Of a DNA stretch of 64,000 nt, positions 28,933-38,253 are shown piece after piece. Origin of the DNA: DUQW01 sp050953825. GTDB taxonomy: Bacteria; Bacillota_I; Bacilli_A; Acholeplasmatales; Acholeplasmataceae. The position numbers were made by a program, and so were the translations under genes. Each line of letters starts with the position of its first letter. Position 1 is the stretch's first letter. The notes under the pieces were generated by a model. It saw only the letters and a program-made list of their open reading frames with translations. It did no database searches and was not told the DNA's origin. The DNA lies in NCBI GenBank assembly GCA_050953825.1, contig JBMNNF010000003.1:62001-126000 (forward strand), written 5' to 3'.

Positions 28933-30406
28933 AGATGAACGACAACAAAAAACACCGTATTTTACTAAATTAAAAGCATATACCGAATCTAAACCAATAT
29001 CATTAGATGTCCCTGGTCATAAATTAGGAAAAATTAATAATGAGTTATTAGAGTACACTGGACCTAATATTTTTAAGCTTGATGCGAATGCTCCAAAAGG
29101 ATTAGATAATCTATCAAAACCTAAAGGAGTTATTAAAGAAGCTCAAGAGTTAATGGCCGAAGCTTTTGGTGCTGATTGTGCATATTTTTTAACTAATGGA
29201 ACGACTCAAGGAATTCTTGCGGTAATGATGTCAGTATGCCGGGCTAATCAAAAGATATTACTCCCAAGAAATGTCCATAAATCAGTCATTAACGGACTGA
29301 TTTTAAGTGGAGCCATTCCAGTTTTCATGAAACCAAATATCGACAATAATTTAGGAATCGCTAATGGTGTTTCATTAGAGACAGCTAAAAATGCAATTTT
29401 AGAAAATCCAGAAGCGAAAGCCATCTTTTTAATTAATCCAACATATTTTGGAGTGGTCAGTGATTTAACTGAAATTGTTAAATTAGCTCATAAACATGAC
29501 ATGAAAGTCATCGTTGATGAGGCACATGGGGGACACTTTTATTTTTCTAATAAATTGCCGTTAGGTGCAATTGAAGCGGAAGCCGATTTATCAATTGTCT
29601 CAATTCATAAAACGGTAGGATCGATGACTCAAAGTTCAGTTATTTTAACTAAGGGCAAGCGAGTTGACCATAACCGGTTAGAAGCGACGTTAAATATTTT
29701 AAACTCGACATCACCAAGTGGGCTTTTAATGGCTAGTTTAGATGTGGCTAGAAAAACGATGTATTTTGAAGGAACTAAAAAACTTGATAAATTAGTAAAA
29801 ATGACGAAAGATGCGAGAAATAAAATTAATCAAATTCCAGGAATTGAGGCGATTACGAAAGATTACTTTATTAAAAAGGGTGAATATGATAGTGATGAGT
29901 CAAGAATTATTGTCAAAGTTTCAGATTTAGGAATTACCGGTTTTGATGCTTATAATGAATTAAGAGACATTTATAATGTTCAACTAGAACTAGCTGAAAC
30001 TCATCTAATTTTAGCGGTATTAACGATTGGTACGACCGAAGAGGATTTAGATAAATTTGTTGATGCATTATCAAAAATATCGGAAAAACATTTAAAAGAA
30101 AATCGTGAGCCAATTCATCAAAAACTAACATATAATGAACCAATTTATTATATGAGACCAAGAGAAGCGTATCATAGTTATAAAAAGTATGTCAGATTAA
30201 AAGACGCAACTAATGAAGTGGCCGCCGAATCAATCATGGTCTACCCTCCAGGAATACCAATCGTTATTCCGGGTGAAGTTATTAGTGAAGAAATTATTAA
30301 TGATTTATTAATGTATAAAAAATTAGGATCAACCATTTTAAGTGATTCTGATGGAGAGTTGATTAAAGTAGTTGATTTAGAAAAATCTGGTCAGGAGGAA
30401 GACTAG
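28925..30406 (+). CDS. speA: Orn/Lys/Arg decarboxylase, probably arginine decarboxylase (SpeA, YaaO type)
   Basis: A protein of 493 residues of the fold type I PLP family. SLDVPGHKLGK near residue 20, LTNGTTQG near 90, VDEAHGGHF near 200 and SIHKTVGSMTQSS near 225 (PLP-binding Lys) are seen, followed by the small C-terminal domain with YPPGIP near 440. Substrate is inferred from the next gene: agmatinase uses agmatine, the product of arginine decarboxylation. The pair would make putrescine in the cytoplasm. Confidence 0.87.
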   Translation: MTKDERQQKTPYFTKLKAYTESKPISLDVPGHKLGKINNELLEYTGPNIFKLDANAPKGLDNLSKPKGVIKEAQELMAEAFGADCAYFLTNGTTQGILAVMMSVCRANQKILLPRNVHKSVINGLILSGAIPVFMKPNIDNNLGIANGVSLETAKNAILENPEAKAIFLINPTYFGVVSDLTEIVKLAHKHDMKVIVDEAHGGHFYFSNKLPLGAIEAEADLSIVSIHKTVGSMTQSSVILTKGKRVDHNRLEATLNILNSTSPSGLLMASLDVARKTMYFEGTKKLDKLVKMTKDARNKINQIPGIEAITKDYFIKKGEYDSDESRIIVKVSDLGITGFDAYNELRDIYNVQLELAETHLILAVLTIGTTEEDLDKFVDALSKISEKHLKENREPIHQKLTYNEPIYYMRPREAYHSYKKYVRLKDATNEVAAESIMVYPPGIPIVIPGEVISEEIINDLLMYKKLGSTILSDSDGELIKVVDLEKSGQEED

Positions 30407-30407
30407 T

Positions 30408-31286
30408 ATGAAACAGGTTGATTTATCATTTCAAAGTTGTCATTGTGAATATGATGAAAGTGATGTGGTTATTTTTAGTGTGCCCCTAGATACCACTACT
30501 TCATATCGTCCAGGAACGAGATTTGCTGGTAATGCGATCAGAGTTGAATCAATTGGAATTGAGTGGTACAGTCCATATCAAGACTCAAACTTAAAAGATT
30601 TTAAGACGTGTGATATTGGCGATTTAGAATTACCAATGGGAAATGTTGACCAATCACTAAATATTATTTATCAGACGACTCAACAACTATTAAAAGATAA
30701 TAAAATACCAATGATGGTTGGTGGTGAACACCTAGCATCATATTCGGTGATTAAAGCTTTATATGAAAAATATCCCAATCTACACGTCATTCATTTAGAT
30801 GCTCATACTGATTTAAGAGAAGAATTTTTAGGAATGACATTTTCTCATGCAACTTTTATGAGACATGTTTATCAATTTTTAGGTGATGAAAGAATTTATC
30901 AATTTGGCATTCGTAGTGGCGATGAGGATGAATTTAAATGGGTTCAAGAAGGACATATTTTTCAACAAAAATATAATTTAGCGGGACTAGATAACATAGT
31001 TACCAAATTAATGGATGTTCCAGTTTATATTACTATTGATTTAGATGTTTTAGACCCAAGTGTCTTTCCTGGAACTGGGACTCCAGAACCAGGCGGGATT
31101 ACTTATCAAGAATTATTGTGGGCCTTTAAACAATTCACTAAATTAAACTATATCGTTGGTGCTGATTTAGTTGAATTAGCCCCTAATTTAGATCATAGTG
31201 GAGTTTCCACGATAGTTGCCGCTAAAAGTTTAAGAGAAATGGTATTAATTCTACATAACAATAAAAAAAGAAGGAGTGTTAAATAA
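30408..31286 (+). CDS. speB: Agmatinase
   Basis: A protein of 292 residues of the ureohydrolase family. The two-manganese ligands are seen in GGEH near residue 105, HLDAHTDLR near 126 and TIDLDVLDPS near 208. VPLDTTTSYRPGTRFAG near residue 25 is agmatinase-like. It converts agmatine to putrescine and urea. One base separates it from the decarboxylase; AGGAGGAAG is the ribosome site. Confidence 0.9.
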   Translation: MKQVDLSFQSCHCEYDESDVVIFSVPLDTTTSYRPGTRFAGNAIRVESIGIEWYSPYQDSNLKDFKTCDIGDLELPMGNVDQSLNIIYQTTQQLLKDNKIPMMVGGEHLASYSVIKALYEKYPNLHVIHLDAHTDLREEFLGMTFSHATFMRHVYQFLGDERIYQFGIRSGDEDEFKWVQEGHIFQQKYNLAGLDNIVTKLMDVPVYITIDLDVLDPSVFPGTGTPEPGGITYQELLWAFKQFTKLNYIVGADLVELAPNLDHSGVSTIVAAKSLREMVLILHNNKKRRSVK

Positions 31287-31813
31287 TGTATAATGAAACA
31301 ATCAAGTCAATTTTAGAAAGACGTAGTGTGAGAAAATTTGAACCACGTCAAGTTAAAGATGAAGATTTAGATTTAATCTTAAAAGCGGGAACATATGCAG
31401 CTAGTGGCAGAGGGGCTCAAGCTCCGCTAATTGTCGCAATTCAAGATCAAGAAGTAATTAAAGAATTATCTAAAATTAATGCGAGCGTTATGGGAAGAGA
31501 TACCGATCCTTTCTTTGGAGCGCCAACAGTGATAATGGTCTTAACTGATAAAGAAAGAAATACCGGGGTTGAAGATGCTAGTTTAGTTATTGGCAATATG
31601 ATGTTAGCGGCTCATTCTTTAGGTTTAGGTTCTTGTTGGATTCATCGTGCGAAAGAAGCGATGGCCTATCCATATGTTCAAGAAATGTTAACTAAGTTGG
31701 GAATTGATTATACTAAATACCGTGGTGTTGGTAATATGATTTTAGGATATTCTGCTCAAGGTGAATTAAAAGCTGCCAAGAGAAAGGATAATTATATTTA
31801 TAAAATTAAATAA
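31286..31813 (+). CDS. Nitroreductase-family FMN oxidoreductase
   Basis: A protein of 175 residues. RRSVRKFEPRQV near residue 12 binds FMN phosphate, and ASLVIGNMMLAAHSLGLGSCWI near 95 is the family's helix and dimer segment. It reduces a nitro or quinone-like substrate with NAD(P)H. The start overlaps the agmatinase stop by one base. The natural substrate is unknown. Confidence 0.88.
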   Translation: MYNETIKSILERRSVRKFEPRQVKDEDLDLILKAGTYAASGRGAQAPLIVAIQDQEVIKELSKINASVMGRDTDPFFGAPTVIMVLTDKERNTGVEDASLVIGNMMLAAHSLGLGSCWIHRAKEAMAYPYVQEMLTKLGIDYTKYRGVGNMILGYSAQGELKAAKRKDNYIYKIK

Positions 31814-31815
31814 TT

Positions 31816-32826
31816 ATGAGAAAATACCTACTGCCTAAAGCAGGTAAATTTTATAAAGCTAATTTACATATGCATACCACAATTAGCGACGGTAATATTG
31901 AACCAGATGAAGTTAAAAGATTATATCTGGAACAAGGTTATTCAATCGTCGCTTTTTCTGATCACGAAGTGATGGTTTCTCATCACGATTTAACTGATGA
32001 TAACTTTTTAGCCATCACTTCAACTGAAATTAGTATTAATAAAAACTGGGATATTGATTTTGAATTTCAAAAAACGTTTCATTTTAATTTGTTATCAGAA
32101 GATCCATTAAAAGATTATTATCAAACATTTAGTAAAGAGGCGATGTGGCTTCCGCATTCTTTTGACTTTATTAGTAAAAATCAACAAAAAATTGAATACG
32201 AGCGTGAATATTCAATTGATAAGATTAATGAAATGATTCGAATTTCTAACGAAGAAAATTGTTTGGTCTTATATTGCCATCCGGTTTGGTCACTTCAAGA
32301 TTATTCGGACTACATTAATTTAGAAGGGTTATGGGGCATTGAATGGTTTAATACCGGCGCTAGCAGTTCGGGCTATTATGATTCAATGAAACCGATTGAT
32401 GATCTATTAAGAATTGGAAAAAATGTTTATCCAGTAGCGACCGATGACGCGCACTATTTATCGGTTTGTTTTGGCGGATTTGTCATGGTAAAGGCGGAAA
32501 ATTTAAAATACAATACCATTTTTAAAGCGCTAAAATCTGGTGATTTTTATTCATCAAAGAAACCCTTAATTCATGAACTTTATATTGAAGATGGTATCAT
32601 CAATCTTAAATGTAGTCCAGTTAGTCAAATTGTTTTATATACTGAAAGACGTTATACTAAAAATTTAACTGGTTATCAAATGGAAGAAGCGCAAATTAAT
32701 ATTAATGATTATCTCAAAAAGTCATTTGAAAAAGGATGTCAACATCCATATATACGACTTACATTAATTGATCAAGCGGGAAATAAGGCCCAAACTCGGG
32801 CTTATTACCTTGATGAATTAAGATAA
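31816..32826 (+). CDS. PHP-domain metal-dependent hydrolase
   Basis: A protein of 336 residues. NLHMHTTISDG near residue 17, FSDHE near 47, YCHPVW near 154 and ATDDAH near 212 supply the His/Asp metal ligands of PHP phosphoesterases. It starts 2 nt after the nitroreductase and ends this gene run. Likely hydrolyses a phosphate ester; the substrate is unknown. No convincing terminator follows. Confidence 0.85.
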   Translation: MRKYLLPKAGKFYKANLHMHTTISDGNIEPDEVKRLYLEQGYSIVAFSDHEVMVSHHDLTDDNFLAITSTEISINKNWDIDFEFQKTFHFNLLSEDPLKDYYQTFSKEAMWLPHSFDFISKNQQKIEYEREYSIDKINEMIRISNEENCLVLYCHPVWSLQDYSDYINLEGLWGIEWFNTGASSSGYYDSMKPIDDLLRIGKNVYPVATDDAHYLSVCFGGFVMVKAENLKYNTIFKALKSGDFYSSKKPLIHELYIEDGIINLKCSPVSQIVLYTERRYTKNLTGYQMEEAQININDYLKKSFEKGCQHPYIRLTLIDQAGNKAQTRAYYLDELR

Positions 32827-32865
32827 AAAAAGGTAAATAGGATAAAACTCCAAAGCGCATGATTG

Positions 32866-32999
32866 ATATGATACCTCCAAAGTAGACACATGAGATAAAC
32901 AAAAAAAGTTTAGATTCATGTAGAACCTATGGTTATCCAACCGTAGGCACACACTTTGGAGGTGTCTTTTTTATGAGTAGAAAACATAAATATAGTTAG
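32866..32999 (+). mobile_element. Left-end remnant of an IS3-family (IS150-like) element
   Basis: ACCTCCAAAGT (32873-32883) and its inverse ACTTTGGAGGT (32953-32963) enclose a hairpin (CTATGGTT / AACCGTAG), the layout of a left end and leader of IS3-type elements. GGAGGTG then serves as ribosome site for ATG 32973, which reads MSRKHKYS, the usual start of an IS150-type OrfA, before a TAG at 32997. The rest of the element is gone. It lies about 100 bp from the 33-36 kb mosaic. Confidence 0.6.
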
Positions 33000-33096
33000 T
33001 ATTTAATAATTCTTTTATTTTCTACAATGTTCGTCATTTTCACATTATTAATATTATTGATAGATTAAATGGCATTTAAATTATATAATTGAAAAA
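33000..33096 (+). other. Likely original upstream region of the glycosyltransferase gene
   Basis: This AT-rich stretch runs directly into the 81-bp copy of the glycosyltransferase 5' end, so it may be that gene's own promoter region. TTGATA at about 33057 and TATAAT-like bases near 33081 are seen but their spacing (21 bp) is poor. No gene is seen. Confidence 0.35.
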
Positions 33097-33177
33097 AATG
33101 AAAAAATTAAGGAAAGATATTATGATTATTGTTTACATTATAGATTCATACGGCGAGTTTTCTAACGGAACCACAAT
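33097..33177 (+). repeat. 81-bp duplicate of the glycosyltransferase 5' end
   Basis: Identical to 36343-36423. It includes ATTAAGGAAAG, a ribosome site, and ATG 33122, which I take as the native start (equal to 36368). After the CAAT at 33174-33177 the sequence switches to tuf, and the frame ends at a TAG 22 codons after the ATG. Confidence 0.9.
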
Positions 33178-34170
33178 ACAGCTCACGTAGAATACGAAAC
33201 TGAAAATCGTCACTACGCACACGTTGACTGCCCAGGACACGCTGACTATGTTAAAAACATGATTACTGGTGCGGCCCAAATGGACGGCGGAATTTTAGTT
33301 GTTTCAGCAGCAGATGGTATGATGCCTCAAACTAGAGAACACGTATTATTAGCTCGTCAAGTTGGAGTACCTAAGTTAGTTGTTTTCTTAAACAAATCTG
33401 ACTTAGTTGATGACGATGAATTATTAGAACTTGTTGAAATGGAAATTAGAGAATTATTATCTGATTACGATTTCCCAGGTGATGATATTCCATTCGTAGC
33501 TGGTTCAGCACTAAAAGCTTTAGAAGGCGACCCTGTTCATGAACAAAAAATCATTGAATTAATGGCTAATGTTGACGCTTATGTTGATGAACCAATTAGA
33601 GAAACTGATAAACCTTTCTTAATGCCAGTTGAAGACGTATTTACCATTACTGGTCGTGGAACTGTGGCAACCGGCCGTGTTGAACGTGGAACTTTAAAGG
33701 TTGGAGACGAAGTTGAAATCGTTGGAATTAGACCAACTAGAAAAACAGTTGTTACTGGAGTTGAAATGTTTAGAAAATTATTAGACTACGCTGAAGCTGG
33801 AGACAACATCGGTGCTTTATTACGTGGTGTTCCACGTGATGAAATTGAACGTGGTCAAGTATTAGCTAAACCAGGATCAGTTAAACCACATACTAAGTTC
33901 GAAGCGCAAGTTTACGTTCTTTCTAAAGAAGAAGGTGGACGTCATACTCCATTCTTCTCAAATTATCGCCCACAATTCTATTTCAGAACTACTGACGTTA
34001 CAGGTGTTATTCACTTAAAACCAGGAACTGAAATGGTTATGCCTGGAGATAATACTGAAATGATCGTTGAATTAATTCACCCAATCGCTGTTGAACAAGG
34101 TACTAAGTTCTCAATTCGTGAAGGCGGTAGAACAGTTGGTGCTGGTTCAGTAACTAAGATTATTGAATAA
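33174..34170 (+). pseudogene. tuf: 5'-truncated tuf (EF-Tu) copy
   Basis: Bases 33174-34316 equal 43268-44410 (offset 10,094). The first 63 codons are missing, including the P-loop GHVDHGKT and most of switch I, so GTP cannot be bound normally. An open frame from ATG 33259 gives 303 residues covering the rest of domain I and domains II and III. It is out of frame with the upstream glycosyltransferase fragment. It is not a working elongation factor. Identity to the intact gene means recent copying, gene conversion or misassembly. Confidence 0.9.
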
Positions 34171-34189
34171 TTAAACTAAATCAAAAATA

Positions 34190-34216
34190 AAAGATGCGGC
34201 GACGCATCTTTTTTTG
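34190..34216 (+). terminator. Copy of the tuf terminator
   Basis: AGATGCG / CGCATCT stem and T run, identical to the one after the intact tuf gene. Confidence 0.85.
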
Positions 34217-34276
34217 TCATATAAAGAAAAACAAATAAATTTTTTCTATTATAAGATAGAGATATGAGACGAAAAC

Positions 34277-34316
34277 TTGACAATGTTATAACAAATGTAT
34301 ATACTTTTATTGAGGT
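34277..34316 (+). promoter_or_regulatory. Orphan copy of the mazEF promoter
   Basis: TTGACA (34277-34282), 17-bp spacer, TATACT (34300-34305) and GAGGT (34312-34316), identical to the mazEF promoter, but mazE is replaced at 34317 by fusA sequence. In the mazE setting ATG begins 6 nt after GAGGT; here the same position holds ATT, in frame with the fusA fragment. Confidence 0.75.
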
Positions 34317-36209
34317 ATTACAATTACCTCAGCCGCAACTACAGCATTTTGGAAAGGCTATAAAATTAATGTGATTGATACTCCAGGACACGTAGATTTC
34401 ACAGTTGAAGTATCTCGTTCACTAAGAGTATTAGATGGTGCAGTTACGGTTTTGGATGCTCAAGCTGGTGTTGAGCCACAAACCGAAACTGTGTGGCGTC
34501 AAGCCACAGATTATAAAGTGCCAAGAATTGTCTTTGTTAATAAGATGGATAAAATTGGCGCTGACTTCGAAAATGCAATTCAAACGATGCATAATCGTTT
34601 AGGGGTGAAAGCCTATGCGGTTCAATGGCCAATTGGCGCAGAAAACGACTTCAGTGGAATTATTGACTTAATTACGATGAAAGCTTATCATTATGATGGC
34701 GGAATTGATGAGGAGACTACAGAAATTCCTATTCCTGCTAATTTAATTAATAAGGTTAAGGAAAAAAGAATTGAATTAATTGAGGCCATCTGTGATTTTA
34801 ACGAAGAATTAATGATTATGTATCTAGAGGGGGAAGAAATCCCAGTAGAAATAATCAAAGAAACGATTAGACAAGCAACTCTAGATGTTAAATTCTTCCC
34901 AGTATTTTGTGGGACCGCCTTTAAGAATAAAGGAGTTAAAAAAATTCTTGATGGAATTATTGACTATTTACCAGCACCAACTGATGTTGATGGGATAGTC
35001 GGACATAAAGAAGATGGTACTCAAGTAGTGAGACTACCAAGTGATTCGGAACCATTTACTGCCCTAGCTTTTAAAGTAATGACTGACCCATACGTTGGTA
35101 AGTTAACTTTCTTCAGAGTTTATTCTGGATCAGTTAAATCAGGAAGCTATGTAAGAAATGCTTCTAAAGATACGCGCGAGCGTTTTGGTAGAATCTTACT
35201 CATGCATGCTAACCACCGTGAGGAAGTTAGCGAAGTATATGCAGGAGATATTGCCGCAGTTGTTGGTTTAAAAGATACAACCACTGGAAATACACTATGT
35301 GGGGAACGAGATGATATTATTTTAGAATCAATGATTTTCCCAGAACCAGTAATTGATATTGCGATTGAACCAAAAACTAAACAAGACCAAGATAGAATGT
35401 CAATTGCATTAGGTAAATTAGCTGAAGAAGACCCGACATTCCGCACTTATATTGACCGTGAAACCGGACAAACGATTATTGCTGGTATGGGTGAATTACA
35501 CTTAGATATTATTGTTGATCGTTTACGTCGAGAATTTAGAGTTGACGCCAATGTTGCCGAACCTCAAGTATCATATCGTGAAACAATTACAACACCTGCT
35601 ACTATTGAAGGAAAATTCGTTCGTCAATCGGGTGGACGCGGACAATATGGACACGTTGTTTTAGAATTTGAACCAAATCCAGGTAAAGGTTTCCAATTCG
35701 TTGATAAAATTGTTGGAGGAGTGGTTCCAAAAGAATATATTCCAGCAGTTCAAAAAGGATTAGAAGAAGCGATGCCAAACGGAATTATTGCTGGTTATCC
35801 AGTCTTAGATATTAAAGCGACTTTAATTGACGGGTCATATCATGATGTTGACTCATCAGAAATGGCATTTAAGATTGCGGCTTCAATGGCATTAAAAGAA
35901 TTAGCTCAAAAAGGTAATCCAACCATTTTAGAGCCAATTATGAACGTTGAAGTGGTAACACCAAATGAATATGTTGGAAACGTTATTGGTGATTTAACTA
36001 GCCGTCGTGGTCGTCTTGATAATCAAGAAGGAAGAGGCAATGCAGTGGCGATTAAAGCTTTCGTTCCACTTTCTGAAATGTTTGGTTATGCAACGGCATT
36101 AAGATCTAATACTCAAGGAAGAGCAAACTTCGTTATGCAATTTGCTCACTATGAACCAACACCGCGACAAATTACTGATAATATCATTAAAAAACGCGGT
36201 TCTAATTAA
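34312..36209 (+). pseudogene. fusA: 5'-truncated fusA (EF-G) copy, half identical and half diverged
   Basis: The first ~58 codons of fusA are missing, with the P-loop (AHIDAGKTT) and switch I, so it cannot act as a normal translocase. From GTG 34371 the frame gives 612 residues. Bases 34312-35146 equal 41052-41886 exactly; from 35147 on there are many silent changes and about two dozen residue changes plus one lost codon relative to the intact gene. The second half therefore comes from a different fusA, not the one in this window. Domains II to V are otherwise intact. Confidence 0.9.
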
Positions 36210-36232
36210 TAATTAATGGTTTTTAACCATAT

Positions 36233-36344
36233 TAATAACTAATAACTTGCAAAATTAAGTAGTTTAAGATAAAATATTAAGAGTAAATGTATTAAACAAA
36301 ACAAATAAAAAAGAATCTTATTTAGGAGGAAAAAATAATGGCAA
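36233..36344 (+). promoter_or_regulatory. Copy of the tuf promoter and leader, now in front of a glycosyltransferase gene
   Basis: TTGCAA (36247-36252), 17-bp spacer, TAAAAT (36270-36275) and TTTAGGAGG before ATGGCAA, aligning with 42975-43086 with two differences in the spacer. At 36345 tuf sequence ends and glycosyltransferase sequence begins, so a strong translation-factor promoter and ribosome site now drive that gene. Confidence 0.8.
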
Positions 36345-38185
36345 TGAAAAAATTAAGGAAAGATATTATGATTATTGTTTACATTATAGATTCATACGGC
36401 GAGTTTTCTAACGGAACCACAATGACAGCGGTACGCTCTAAACAAAAATTAGAAGAAATGGGCCATGAAGTTAGAGTTGTCTCAATTAGCAATATTGAGG
36501 GAAAGGAATACTTCCAATTAGAAAAGAGAAATATCCCAATCGTCTCTTATTTTTCGGCAAAACAAAATACATATTATGCAAAACCGGATGAAGCGGTATT
36601 TCGTAGGGCGTTTGAAGGAGCGGATGTCGTTCACTTCTTTTTTCCTTGGAAATCAGCTTTAGTTGCCATTAAAGTTGCTAGAGAAATGGGAATTGCGGTT
36701 ACCGGATCGTATCACATGTGTCCTGAACACGTTGGTTATGGTGCTGGTTTTGGCAAATGGTTTGCCCCAGTAACATGGTTTTTGTATAAATTCTACAAAC
36801 ATAAAATTTATAAAAAAATCGATCGAATTCATTGCCCAAGTCCAGTGATGGCTAATCGGTTAAAGGAACACCGATATAAAAATATTCTACACCCAATTAC
36901 TAATGGTGTTGGTCAACAATTTTTTGTTGAAGTTGAAAGACCTTATGATCCAAAAGAATTTCAAATTTTAACGGTTGGGCGACTATCATTAGAGAAACGT
37001 CAAGAAATTTTATTAAAAGCGATAAGATACTCTAAATATAAAAATAGAATCAAACTAGTTGTTGCTGGTCAAGGACCAAAAGGTGATAAATTAAAGAAAT
37101 TAGCTAAAAAATACCAACTTAATGTTGAATTTGGGTTTTATTCTCAAGATGTACTGGTTAATAAGATTAAAGAAAGTGATTTATATGTTCATACAGCTGA
37201 AGTTGAAACCGAAGGCATTTCAGTATTAGAAGCACTTTCTGGAGGATTGGTTCCAGTATTATCTAATACTCCGTTTAGTGCTCCTGGACAGATTTTTGCC
37301 TTAGATGAAAGAAGCTTATTTAAATTAAATGATCCAAAAGATTTAGCTAGTAAAATTGATTATTGGATTGAACATCCAGATGAAAGACAAAAAATGAGTC
37401 GAGAATATCAAAGTTATATGGAAAACTATGATATTGATACGGCAGTTAAAAGACTTGTGGAAATGTTTAAAGCGGCAATTAATGATGAAAAATTAAAACA
37501 ATTAGAAAAAACGAAAAAGAATCAAAAGTATCTAAAGAAATTAAAACCAAATAAATTAGGCCATTTAATGGTCAGAATGTCGTTTATTTTATTTTATCCA
37601 TTTGTAAAATTATATTCATATTTATTTGCCGGTTTAAGGATTAATGGTAAGAAAAATTTAAGATCAGTTAAGGGTGGAGCGATCATCATTAGTAATCACG
37701 TTCATAATCTGGATGCACCAATCAATGCATGTGCAACGTATCCGAAACTTTCGGTTTATACTTCACAACCACAAAACTTTGAACACCGAGTTTACCGACC
37801 ACTAATTAGTTTCTTCGGAACAATACCAACACCAAAAACGATTGAAGAAACTAAAGTGTTTATTAATGAAGTTTCAAGAAAAATGAAAAATGGGCGATTG
37901 GTTTTAGTTTATCCGGAAGGGAATTTAATCTATAAAAATTCTAATTTACAACCATTTAAAAAAGGAGCATTCCATGCAGCCCAAAATGCTATGGCTCCAA
38001 TCATTCCCATTAGAATTAATTTTGTTAAGAGAAAAAAGAAAAACGGGAAATATAAAAAGAGAATTATTTTAAATATTGGAAAACCAATTCAACCGAGTTA
38101 CCATATGTTAAGAAGAGATAGTATTGATGATTTCATGCAAGTTTCAATTAATGCGATGGAAAGCTTAAAAGAAGTTGATGGTTAA
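36338..38185 (+). CDS. GT4 glycosyltransferase fused to a PlsC-type acyltransferase
   Basis: A protein of 615 residues as it stands. The first 10 residues come from the fused tuf start; the native start is probably ATG 36368, preceded by AAGGAAAG. Residues about 11-385 are a GT-B fold, family 4, like diacylglycerol glucosyltransferases (SNGTTMTAVRSKQKLEEMGH; TVGRLSLEKRQE near 210; ETEGISVLEALSGG near 290). Residues about 420-610 are a 1-acyl-glycerol-3-phosphate acyltransferase domain with NHVHNLD (HX4D) near 452 and YPEGN near 524. It likely makes a glycolipid at the membrane, with acylation of the same product. The fusion is uncommon. Confidence 0.87.
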   Translation: MAMKKLRKDIMIIVYIIDSYGEFSNGTTMTAVRSKQKLEEMGHEVRVVSISNIEGKEYFQLEKRNIPIVSYFSAKQNTYYAKPDEAVFRRAFEGADVVHFFFPWKSALVAIKVAREMGIAVTGSYHMCPEHVGYGAGFGKWFAPVTWFLYKFYKHKIYKKIDRIHCPSPVMANRLKEHRYKNILHPITNGVGQQFFVEVERPYDPKEFQILTVGRLSLEKRQEILLKAIRYSKYKNRIKLVVAGQGPKGDKLKKLAKKYQLNVEFGFYSQDVLVNKIKESDLYVHTAEVETEGISVLEALSGGLVPVLSNTPFSAPGQIFALDERSLFKLNDPKDLASKIDYWIEHPDERQKMSREYQSYMENYDIDTAVKRLVEMFKAAINDEKLKQLEKTKKNQKYLKKLKPNKLGHLMVRMSFILFYPFVKLYSYLFAGLRINGKKNLRSVKGGAIIISNHVHNLDAPINACATYPKLSVYTSQPQNFEHRVYRPLISFFGTIPTPKTIEETKVFINEVSRKMKNGRLVLVYPEGNLIYKNSNLQPFKKGAFHAAQNAMAPIIPIRINFVKRKKKNGKYKKRIILNIGKPIQPSYHMLRRDSIDDFMQVSINAMESLKEVDG

Positions 38186-38210
38186 AACTAGAAAAGTATA
38201 AAAATTACCA

Positions 38211-38246
38211 AAACCTCAATTAAAGAAAATGTTGAGGTTTTTTATA
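38211..38246 (+). terminator. Terminator after the glycosyltransferase
   Basis: AAACCTCAA / TTGAGGTTT stem with an 11-nt loop and T run. A near-copy lies at 39760-39797, on the far side of the higBA module. Confidence 0.85.
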
Positions 38247-38253
38247 TAAAAAA

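Noticed and set aside
33259..36209. Functional second EF-Tu and EF-G genes
   Set aside because: Both lack the P-loop and switch I; they are fragments.
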